From Gluconacetobacter liquefaciens (GTDB taxonomy: Bacteria; Pseudomonadota; Alphaproteobacteria; Acetobacterales; Acetobacteraceae), in NCBI RefSeq assembly GCF_003350405.1, contig NZ_QQAW01000010.1, positions 54,932 to 118,931 of the forward strand: a stretch of DNA of 64,000 nucleotides, in the 5' to 3' direction. The position numbers and the translations under genes were made by a program. The notes below the pieces were generated by a model that saw only the letters and a program-made list of their open reading frames with translations, was not told the origin of the DNA and did not search any database. Positions 56,587-64,000 of this stretch are shown one piece after another (the first letter of the stretch is position 1; every line of letters starts with the position of its first letter).

Positions 56587-57489
56587 TCAACTGCGTAAAA
56601 GCGGCGCCATCAGGCCGGACAGCCAGTCGGCGAACACCCGCACCCGGCGCGCGGCGTGGCGGCGATGGGGATGCAGCAGCGTGAGCGGCATGGGCTCGGC
56701 CCGCCAGTCCGGTAGCAGGTCGACCAGCGCGCCGGAGCGCAGATGGTCCTGCACGTCGAAAGCCGGCACCTGGATCATGCCCAGCCCGGCGAGGCAGCAG
56801 GCGATCAGGGCTTCGGCGCCGTTGACGGTGACGCGGCCGGGCAGGGTGAGGGTACGTAGCGTGCCGTCCTGGAGCCATTCCCAGGGCTCGACCCGCCCGC
56901 TGGCGGGCGAGGCGTAGCGCACGGCCTGGTGGGCCGGCAGGTCGTCCGGGTGGCGGGGCATGCCGTGCCGGGCCAGATAGGCCGGGCTGGCGAGGTTGAG
57001 CAGGCGGAATTCGCCCATGCGGCGGGCGATCAGGGCGGAATCATGGATCGGGCCGACGCGGAGCGCGCAGTCGGTGCCGTCTTCGATCAGGTTCACGGCG
57101 CGGTCGGTCACGCCCAGTTCGATGGTGATGTCGGGGTAACGGGCGAGGAAGTCGGGCAGGGCGGGGGCGACGACCAGCCGACCGATGCGGCCGGGCATGT
57201 CCACCCGCAGCGCGCCGCGCGGCCCGGCGGGATCGCGGCGGAACTGGCTTTCCGCTTCCTCGATGTCCGCCACCAGGCGGACGCATTGTTCGTAGAAGGT
57301 CGCGCCGTCGGGCGTGGGGGCGACGCGGCGGGTGGTGCGGGCCAGCAGGCGGGTGCCCAGCCGGGCCTCCAGGTCCTGGATCGCGGTCGAGACCGTCGAG
57401 CGCGGCAGGTCCAGAGTGGCGGCGGCGTGGGTGAAACTGGCGCTTTCCACCACGCGGGCAAAGATGCGGAACAGGTCGATGCGGTCCAT
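56587..57489 (-). CDS. LysR-family transcriptional regulator
   Basis: A 300-residue LTTR: HTH at residues ~5-62 (IDLFRIFARVVESASFTHAA, TLDLPRSTVSTAIQDLEARL) and an effector domain with DMPGRIGRLVVAPALPDFLA and DCALRVGPIHDSALIARRMG. The ATG at 57489 has GAGGGAAG upstream. It diverges from an SDR gene across 155 bp that contains a good dyad (57549-57581), and lies just upstream of the efflux operon on the same strand, as AaeR does for aaeXAB-type pumps. Either or both may be targets. Confidence 0.92.
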   Translation of the reverse strand: MDRIDLFRIFARVVESASFTHAAATLDLPRSTVSTAIQDLEARLGTRLLARTTRRVAPTPDGATFYEQCVRLVADIEEAESQFRRDPAGPRGALRVDMPGRIGRLVVAPALPDFLARYPDITIELGVTDRAVNLIEDGTDCALRVGPIHDSALIARRMGEFRLLNLASPAYLARHGMPRHPDDLPAHQAVRYASPASGRVEPWEWLQDGTLRTLTLPGRVTVNGAEALIACCLAGLGMIQVPAFDVQDHLRSGALVDLLPDWRAEPMPLTLLHPHRRHAARRVRVFADWLSGLMAPLLRS

Positions 57490-57548
57490 CGCTTCCCTCG
57501 AAACCCTCGCGGCATGGGGTGTTTGTTCGGATTCTACGACATGTGTTG

Positions 57549-57581
57549 TTCGAAAACGCAAATTTATCCGCGTTTTTGGAA
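57549..57581. promoter_or_regulatory. Dyad between LysR and SDR genes
   Basis: AAAACGC (57553-57559) - 10 nt - GCGTTTT (57570-57576), with outer TTC/GAA pairs. Spacing and position fit a LysR operator controlling the divergent SDR and its own gene. Confidence 0.5.
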
Positions 57582-57644
57582 TGATATCGTGGCCTGCATG
57601 ATCTCCCGCATCCGGCGGGGGAGGGACGGGAAGGAGCCATCGAG

Positions 57645-58418
57645 ATGGCCGATCACAGCATCAGTGGGAAGACGGTCCTGATTGCCGGCGGGGCGAAGAA
57701 TCTGGGTGGACTGATCGCGCGCGACCTGGCGGCGGCCGGCGCGAAGGCGATTGCGATCCATTACAACAGCGATTCCTCGCGGCCGGACGCCGAGCGGACG
57801 CTGGCCGATATTCGCGCGGCGGGTGCCGAGGCGGTGGCCTTTCAGGCCGACCTGACCACGGCCGGGGCCTGTGCCGGGCTGTTCGCCGATACGGTGGGTG
57901 CGATCGGCCGGCCGGATATCGCGATCAATACCGTGGGCAAGGTGTTGAAGAAGCCAATCGTCGAGACCACCGAGGCTGAATTCGACGCGATGGCGGCGAT
58001 CAATTCCAAGGCGGCCTACTTCTTCATCAAGGAAGCGGGGCTGTATCTGAAGGACAACGGCAAGCTGGTAACGCTGGTGACGTCGCTGCTGGGGGCCTAC
58101 ACGCCGTTCTATTCGACCTATGCCGGGGCCAAGGCGCCGGTGGAGCATTATACCCGCGCCGCCTCGAAGGAATTCGGCGCGCGGGGGATTTCGGTCAACG
58201 CGGTCGGGCCGGGGCCGATGGATACGCCGTTCTTCTATGGGCAGGAGGCGCCGGAGGCCGTGGCCTATCACAAGCAGGCGGCGGCGCTCTCGGCTTTCAG
58301 CCCCACGGGCCTGACCGAGATCGAGGACGTGGCGCCGTTCATCCGTTTCCTGGTTTCTGACGGCTGGTGGATCACCGGCCAGACCATCCTGATCAATGGT
58401 GGATACACGACCAAGTAA
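57645..58418 (+). CDS. SDR family oxidoreductase
   Basis: A 257-residue short-chain dehydrogenase. Cofactor motif VLIAGGAKNLGGLIARDLAA is a GxxxGxG variant; the usual NNAG is replaced by NTVG in AINTVGKVLKKPIVETTE. Catalytic Tyr-Lys are in YAGAKAPVEHYTRAASKEFG, and the end is TGQTILINGGYTTK. GGGAAGGAG precedes the ATG. Divergent from the LysR gene, its likely regulator. Substrate unknown. Confidence 0.9.
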   Translation: MADHSISGKTVLIAGGAKNLGGLIARDLAAAGAKAIAIHYNSDSSRPDAERTLADIRAAGAEAVAFQADLTTAGACAGLFADTVGAIGRPDIAINTVGKVLKKPIVETTEAEFDAMAAINSKAAYFFIKEAGLYLKDNGKLVTLVTSLLGAYTPFYSTYAGAKAPVEHYTRAASKEFGARGISVNAVGPGPMDTPFFYGQEAPEAVAYHKQAAALSAFSPTGLTEIEDVAPFIRFLVSDGWWITGQTILINGGYTTK

Positions 58419-58505
58419 TCGGGCCGGCCGACAGGTCGTTCCTTCCGCGATCCGGCTTTGCGCCGGCTGGGGCCGTGTCTATGGTGACGGTCCGGGCGGC
58501 GCGGC

Positions 58506-59882
58506 ATGGCGCCGCCCCTGTTCGTTTCGGGGGGACGGTTCTTGGGTCTGAAGCAGCGCCATATTCTGTTCATGGCATTGGGCGGGTCGGTCGGGGCCGG
58601 ATTGTTCCTCGGCTCCGGCGGGGCGATCCAGCAGGCGGGAACGTCGGTGCTGCTGGCCTATGTGCTGTGTGGGATCGTCGTGTTCCTGATCGGTCGGGCG
58701 GCGGCGGAACTGGCGCTGTCCGACCGCGAGGGGCGGACGCTGAACGCCTTCGTGGGGCGGTATCTGGGCGCGCGGATGGAATTCCTGGTCGGCTGGAGCT
58801 ACTGGCTGATCTGGACGCTGGTGTGCATTTCCGAAATTACCGCCGCAGGCATCTTCGTGCGGCATTGGATGCCGGACGTGCCGCAATGGGCGGTCGCCGC
58901 CGTGCTGGGAGGGGTGCTGCTGGCCGTGGGCTCGCGCGCGGTGGCCACCTTCGGCGAAATGGAATTCTGGCTGGCCATCATCAAGATCTGGGCCATCCTG
59001 GCGCTGATCGGCTGCGGACTGGTTACGATCCTGGGGCATGTCGGGCCGGGGGGCGCACATGCCTCCTTCGGTCATCTGTGGGATGCGGGGGTGATGCTGC
59101 CGCATGGCATGGCGGGGTTTGCCGCCATCCTGCCGATGGCGCTGTTCGCCTTCGGCGGCACCGAGATCATCGCGCTGACGGCGGCGGAGACCGATGACGC
59201 CGTGCGTGTGCTGCCGCGCGTGATCAACGGCATCGTCGGGCGCATCATCGTTTTCTATGTAGGCAGCCTGGCCGTGATCATGGCGATCGTGCCGTGGGGC
59301 GAGGCGGATGCCACGCACAGCCCGTTCGTGCTGGCCTTCCAGCATATGGGGCTGCCGATGGCAGGTGAGGCGATCAATGGCGTCATGGCGCTGGCGGCGC
59401 TGTCGTCCTGCAATGCCGGGCTGTATGCCACCAGTCGGACGCTGGCGTCGCTGTCCGAAAGTGGCATGGCCTCGGCGCGGCTACGCGAGCGCTCGGCGTC
59501 GGGGGTGCCTGCGATGGCGTTTGCGGCTTCGTTCGCGACTGTGCTGGCTGGCGTAGTGCTGAATTATTTCCTGCCCGATCGGCTGTTCGGTTACGCGATC
59601 CAGGGGGTGGCGTTTCTGCTGATTTTCGTCTGGGCGTCGATCATGGTGGCGCATCTGGCCTATCGGCGTAGTGCGGATGGCGCGCGCAGGGTGGTGGCGG
59701 CGCTGCCGGGGGCGCCGGTCAGCAATTGGCTGGCCATCGCTTTCCTGCTGGCGATCGGGCTGGATATCGTCTGGGCCGGGCGGTTGTATGTGCCGTTCCT
59801 GCTGGATGCGGCGTGGCTGACGGTGCTGGTGCTGCTGCATGGCCGGCTGTCGGCGCGGCAGGCCGGGGCCTCGGTGGTGTGA
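58506..59882 (+). CDS. Amino acid permease, APC superfamily
   Basis: A 458-residue transporter with ~12 helices. The opening LKQRHILFMALGGSVGAGLF, then LGSGGAIQQAGTSVLLAYVL, is the conserved APC/AAT TM1 region (GGxxGxGLFLGS); GFAAILPMALFAFGGTEIIA and LTAAETDDAVRVLPRVIN are the TM6-TM7 landmarks. Substrates are likely amino acids. ATG 58506 is used; a TTG at 58541 just before GLKQRH is a possible shorter start. Confidence 0.9.
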   Translation: MAPPLFVSGGRFLGLKQRHILFMALGGSVGAGLFLGSGGAIQQAGTSVLLAYVLCGIVVFLIGRAAAELALSDREGRTLNAFVGRYLGARMEFLVGWSYWLIWTLVCISEITAAGIFVRHWMPDVPQWAVAAVLGGVLLAVGSRAVATFGEMEFWLAIIKIWAILALIGCGLVTILGHVGPGGAHASFGHLWDAGVMLPHGMAGFAAILPMALFAFGGTEIIALTAAETDDAVRVLPRVINGIVGRIIVFYVGSLAVIMAIVPWGEADATHSPFVLAFQHMGLPMAGEAINGVMALAALSSCNAGLYATSRTLASLSESGMASARLRERSASGVPAMAFAASFATVLAGVVLNYFLPDRLFGYAIQGVAFLLIFVWASIMVAHLAYRRSADGARRVVAALPGAPVSNWLAIAFLLAIGLDIVWAGRLYVPFLLDAAWLTVLVLLHGRLSARQAGASVV

Positions 59883-59938
59883 GGCCATCGGCGGAATATG
59901 ACGGCCTGTGAGCCTTGTGTCGGGTGCTGCCCCCGGCT

Positions 59939-60127
59939 TTACGCGCCGGTCGTGACCGCGGCCAGCACGGCTTTTACCAAGGCTTCCATGTCCACGTGGC
60001 CGTCGATCGTCACGTCCGTCGGCCAGCCTTCGAAGCCGACGGTCGGAGCGGCAGCCCCCTCGGCAGCCTGACGGCTCAATTCTGCCCGTGCCGCGCCCAT
60101 GGCGCGGGCCATCGTCAATATGTCCAT
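59939..60127 (-). CDS. Small hypothetical protein, 62 aa
   Basis: MDILTMARAMGAARAELSRQ at the N-terminus, then a Gly/Pro turn (PTVGFEGWPTDVTIDGHVDM) and a helical end (EALVKAVLAAVTTGA). GAGGGAA lies ~9 nt before the ATG, and codon use matches the neighbours. No known family recognised. Convergent with the permease. Probably soluble. Confidence 0.55.
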   Translation of the reverse strand: MDILTMARAMGAARAELSRQAAEGAAAPTVGFEGWPTDVTIDGHVDMEALVKAVLAAVTTGA

Positions 60128-60283
60128 GGATGGGTTTTCCCTCACGTTGGAGCCATGTGCAATCCTTGGCCGTGGATCTGCCGTGGCCTACCGGGATGTC
60201 GGTTGGGCATGTCGCCGTGGTCGACGACGATCACGCCTGGCGCGAATGCGCTATTTGGGGATGGCCGGGGAAGGAAGATGGGG

Positions 60284-60469
60284 ATGAAGCGCTGGATTGC
60301 GTTGTGCGTGGCTGTCGTGGCGCTCGCAGGCTGCGGTCATCAACCTCGGCATGAGCATGAGGAAACGCCTGCATGCATGGAATATCGCTCGATGATGACT
60401 GCACCCATGCCACCGGATGCCATGAGACGGTTGCAGGAGCGTTGTGCGGCCAGCAGGCGAGCGTGGTAA
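60284..60469 (+). CDS. Small putative lipoprotein, 61 aa
   Basis: MKRWIALCVAVVALAGCGHQ: a textbook short lipoprotein signal with lipobox LAGC (cleavage before Cys17), leaving ~45 residues rich in Met, Glu and Arg, with two further Cys (ACMEYRSMM and RCAASRRAW). GGAAG is 6 nt upstream of ATG 60284. Function unknown. Likely outer-membrane anchored. Confidence 0.6.
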   Translation: MKRWIALCVAVVALAGCGHQPRHEHEETPACMEYRSMMTAPMPPDAMRRLQERCAASRRAW

Positions 60470-60547
60470 TCGCCGTTTCTATCGTATGAAGCCGTGTGCG
60501 CTGTCCGGCATATCGTCGTCCGACATATGCAGGGAAGGACGGCGCAT

Positions 60548-60670
60548 ATGCATGATAACAGGGCGCCTGAGGGCGATCCTGGTCCAGGCTGGCTCAAGCG
60601 CATTGCGGATACGCAGCCCGTGCTTTCTGGACCACGCGGGCCAGAACAGAGCCGGATGGCTATCGGATAA
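60548..60670 (+). CDS. Possible 40-aa small ORF
   Basis: ATG CAT GAT ... ending TAA at 60668-60670, preceded by AAGGA. It contains PGPGWLKRIADTQPVLSGPR. Third-position GC (about 58%) is lower than in clear genes here, so coding status is doubtful. Reported because it has a ribosome site and lies in otherwise empty DNA before the tRNA. Confidence 0.2.
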   Translation: MHDNRAPEGDPGPGWLKRIADTQPVLSGPRGPEQSRMAIG

Positions 60671-60685
60671 AATATAGGGAAATCA

Positions 60686-60760
<75 letters not shown>

Positions 60761-60869
60761 AACGGGGTGGGCGGTTCCTACCGCCTCCGGGGGAGCGTTG
60801 CAAGCCCCCTTGGCGAGAAAACATGACCGGGTGGGTTTGTCGCCGGTCATGCCTCTCGCCGAAGCGCGG

Positions 60870-61283
<414 letters not shown>

Positions 61284-61436
61284 GGTGCGCGTCCTTGAAT
61301 TTCGCCCCGGGACGAGATTATCGCCCGACAGGGACCCGCCGCGAAACGGGCGGCTTATACGCTGGCCTCCGCCATCCGCCAAGCCTGAAGCCGCCCGGAT
61401 TCGTCTGGAAAAGCGGGTTTCGAATCGGAGTTCCCC

Positions 61437-63042
61437 TTACGCCGGCCCGTGGGGCGCGGCCTGGGCGACCGCGCGCGGGGCCGTGGCCGAGGGCGTCGCG
61501 TCTGGGAACGTGGTCTCCCATCCGCCGCCCAGAGCGGAATAAAGTTGCACAAGGTCGGTCGACAGGGTGGCCGTGCTGCTGGCCAGGTCGGTCTGTGCAC
61601 CGAGGATGCGGCGCTCGGCATCCAGCACCGTCAGGAATGTCACCATGCCGTGACGATATTGGTCGCGGGCCAAGTCCAGTCCGCGCTGATCGGCCGCGAC
61701 TTCGCGCGCCAGGCTGTCGCGGCGCATCTGTTCGTCGCGATAGGCGGTCAGGGCGTTATCGACCTCGTGCCACGCGCCCAGAACCGTCTGGCGGTAGGAA
61801 ATCGCGGCTTCCTGCTGGGCCGATTTGCGCAGTTCGAGCTGCCCGCGCAGCCGGCCGCCCTGGAAGATCGGCAGGGTGATCGAGGGGCCAACATTCCAGG
61901 CCCGCGCGTTCCAGAACCCCAGGTCGCGGAACGACAGGGACTGGAAGCCGAAGCCGGCGTCGATGGTCACGCGGGGGTAGAATTCGGCGACCGCCTCGCC
62001 GACCTGCGCTGTGGCGGCGTGGAGTTGGGCCTCGGCCTGGCGGATGTCGGGGCGGCGGCGGGCCAGTTCGGAGGGCACGCCGGCCGGGACGCGCGGGGGG
62101 CACCGGCGGGATGGCTTCGGCCTTGAGCAGTTCGCCGGCCAGGGCGGCCGGCGGTTCGCCCAGCAGCAGGCTGAGCGCGTTGACCTGCAAGGCGATCTGC
62201 TGCTCGGTCTGCGGGATACGCGCCGTTGTGGCATCAAGCTGGGATTGCGCGCTTTCCACGTCCAGTTCGCTGACCAGTCCGGCCTGGTTGCGCTGGCGGC
62301 TGAGTTCCAGCGTGCGGGCTGCGGTGTCGCGATTATCCAGCAGGATGTGCAACTGGGTCTGTGCCTCGCGCAGGGCCATGTAGTCGCGGGCGAGTTCGGC
62401 CATGCGGGCGGTCAGCACGCCGCGTCGTTCCTCGTCTGAAGCCTGCATGTCGGCTCCGGCGGCTTCGTACTGCCGGCGGACGCGGCCCCACAGATCGACC
62501 TCCCATGTGGCGTCGATACTGTCCTTCCACTGGTCGAAGAGGGGGATCGAGAGGTGGCCCGACTCGTCGGCCAGGCTGGCGCCGCCCAACTGTCCGCCGA
62601 GGGCCTGCTGGACCTGCGGGGTCTTGCCCACGTCACTGACGATGCGTTGCAGCATCTTGGTGCTGTATTGCGCGCGGGTATACGACCCGGCGGCGCTGAG
62701 GCCCGGATAGCGTTCGGCACCGGCAATGCGGAGCTGAGCGCGGCTCTGCGCCAGTCGGGCGGTGGAGATGGCGACCGACAGGTTCTGCGACGCCACGCGG
62801 CGCTCCAGCGCCGACAGTTCGGCATCGTGGAACACATCCCACCATGCGGGGTCGGGCGCCGCGTCGGAAATATCGCTGGTGACCGGGCCGGTTGCGGGGC
62901 CGGTCGGCGGCGTGGCACCCGGCCCGGCCCAGTGCGGAGGCGTCCAGGTCGCGGGCTTGTGGAAATCGGGCCCGACCGCGCAACCGCCGGCCAGCGCAGA
63001 CAAACCGATGATGGCGGCCCGCCAAGAATATCCCTTATGCAC
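61437..63042 (-). pseudogene. NodT-family outer-membrane factor with a frameshift in a G6 tract
   Basis: The first two thirds (from GTG 63042) show a lipoprotein signal ending GLSALAGGCAVGPDFHKP and OMF text AAPDPAWWDVFHDAELSALE, SAAGSYTRAQYSTKMLQRIV. The frame breaks after EAIPPVP; one base over it resumes as RVPAGVPSELARRRPDIRQA and runs to 61437 with FYPRVTIDAGFGFQSLSFRD and GPSITLPIFQGGRLRGQLEL. One extra G in the G6 run 62095-62100 explains it. Repaired length ~534 residues, normal. It could be a sequencing error, slipped-strand variation or true decay. No RND pump gene is adjacent. Divergent from a TetR gene. Confidence 0.82.
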
Positions 63043-63120
63043 CAGACGGTCCCCTGCTTCCCCCGGTCCCGCCAGCGGTCCTATCGACATGACGGGAGGC
63101 AATATGACATCATCAAGAAT

Positions 63121-63143
63121 AATGACCGACCGGTTCGGTCATT
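63121..63143. promoter_or_regulatory. TetR-type operator between the efflux factor and its regulator
   Basis: AATGACCGA-ccggt-TCGGTCATT: perfect 9-bp arms with a 5-nt centre, lying between the divergent outer-membrane factor and TetR genes. Typical of TetR/AcrR operators, so probable autoregulation plus repression of the efflux gene. Confidence 0.75.
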
Positions 63144-63224
63144 GCCGATACCCTATCGGCTTTCCCCGTCTGGTCAATCCGTCCGGACCGGAAAGCAATG
63201 GTCGCCGGAGGTTCAGTACGCACC

Positions 63225-63905
63225 ATGTCAGCCGTTCAGTCGCCCAACGTGCCGGTTCTGCCGGGGATTTCCAGCGCGAAGCGGCGGCAGATCATGGATG
63301 GCGCGGCCCGCATCTTTGCCGAGCACGGATACGAGGGGGCCAGCATGTCGCAGATCGCGCGGGATGCCGGGGTCTCCAAAGGGACGCTCTATAACTACTA
63401 TGACAGCAAGGCGAGTCTGTTCGCGGCCTTTATCGAGGAATGTGCGTGCGAGAAGCTGCCTAAGCTGTTCGAGACGATCGGGGAGGCGCAGAGCCCCGAG
63501 GCCACGCTGGAGGGCATCGCCACCGCGATGATCCGGCTGACCACTTCGCCGCTGTCGCTGATGCTGAACCGCATCGTGATTTCGGAAGCCGCGACGTTTC
63601 CACACCTGGCCGAAACGTTCTGGCAGGTGGGCCCGTGCAAGGCAGTGGGAATTCTGGCTGACTGGCTGCGCGCACGGACCAGCGAGGGTATTCTGGACGT
63701 ACCCGATCCGGAGCTGGCGGCGGAACTGTTCTATGCCCTGTGCCAGACGCGGATTACCTGGCGCAAACGTCTGCAACTGCCGGTGGACGCCGACCCCGCC
63801 CATATCGCGATGATCGCGCGGACGGTGACGCGGATGTTCCTCAACACGTTCCAGGTCGGCAAGGGGCCGCCGGTGCCGGAACCGGTTCGTGATGAAGCGG
63901 TTTGA
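63225..63905 (+). CDS. TetR/AcrR-family transcriptional regulator
   Basis: HTH at residues ~18-65: KRRQIMDGAARIFAEHGYEG, ASMSQIARDAGVSKGTLYNY, YDSKASLFAAFIEE; a C-terminal AefR-like ligand domain follows, including MLNRIVISEAATFPHLAETF and ALCQTRITWRKRLQL. ATG 63225 (MSAVQSPNVPV) has GGAGG ~13 nt upstream; ATG 63198 is an alternative. Divergent from the NodT-type outer-membrane factor, with a strong operator between them. Confidence 0.92.
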   Translation: MSAVQSPNVPVLPGISSAKRRQIMDGAARIFAEHGYEGASMSQIARDAGVSKGTLYNYYDSKASLFAAFIEECACEKLPKLFETIGEAQSPEATLEGIATAMIRLTTSPLSLMLNRIVISEAATFPHLAETFWQVGPCKAVGILADWLRARTSEGILDVPDPELAAELFYALCQTRITWRKRLQLPVDADPAHIAMIARTVTRMFLNTFQVGKGPPVPEPVRDEAV

Positions 63906-64000
63906 CTTAGTGACTGTTTGGAAAGTCAGAAATTAGCTTGAAATCATGAGTTATACCAAGGCCATTTGGTCAGATTTTTTCATGTAACCAAATGTATCTT
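63906..64000. other. 95-bp AT-rich right end
   Basis: No coding potential. It contains CATTTGGT (63963-63970) and ACCAAATG (63987-63994) as an 8-bp inverted repeat around a T-run, possibly the TetR gene terminator or the edge of a neighbouring element outside the window. Confidence 0.35.

Overview
The window is GC-rich chromosomal DNA from an alphaproteobacterium, most likely an acetic acid bacterium (Acetobacteraceae, Gluconacetobacter/Komagataeibacter-like). This rests on gene content and gene pairing, not on a database match: MetX-MetW, a fused CysN-CysC, a DksA with a reduced-cysteine finger, UbiA, a type II NADH dehydrogenase beside an AldB-type aldehyde dehydrogenase, and many sugar or aldehyde reductases. 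No prophage, CRISPR array, integrase or transposase was seen.

Layout: 1-7.6 kb holds a truncated methyltransferase, ubiA, rsmE, gshA, a decayed mbfA remnant, a LolA-like carrier, rsmI, an LpoA-like lipoprotein and a small conserved hypothetical. 7.9-11.8 kb is a tightly overlapping lipid A/Kdo operon (an acyltransferase-KdtA fusion, lpxK, lpxL). 11.9-14.1 kb is a divergent Fsr-like exporter/AraC pair. 14.1-20.2 kb is sulfate assimilation in two minus-strand operons (cysH-cysD-cysNC and DUF2849-sir-DUF934); a similar inverted repeat lies upstream of each. 20.3-29.2 kb holds Usp, pdxH, fabI, aroC, an OsmC protein, metX-metW, a BadF/NAGK-type kinase and an RhlE-type helicase. Two copies of an intergenic repeat flank aroC. 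29.3-36 kb has a TonB-dependent receptor, an MFS exporter and a GGDEF-EAL membrane protein. 36.3-41 kb is glgX-glgP (glycogen breakdown).

41.2-50 kb is an accessory-looking metabolic stretch: a frameshifted mannitol dehydrogenase, a CMD-family protein, an SDR, LysR, a cupin, an aldo/keto reductase, a HAD phosphatase, TetR and NDH-2. 50-60 kb holds an aldehyde dehydrogenase, a four-gene efflux operon (YtcA-HlyD-FUSC-outer membrane factor), a LysR/SDR divergent pair, an APC permease and two small genes. The last 3.3 kb has tRNA-Thr(GGT), dksA, a frameshifted NodT-type outer membrane factor and a divergent TetR with a clear operator between them.

The observations most worth following are the shared sulfur-operon inverted repeat, the repeat pair around aroC, the acyltransferase-KdtA fusion, the mbfA remnant, the two single-base frameshifts, and a predicted stem over the start codon of the TonB receptor.
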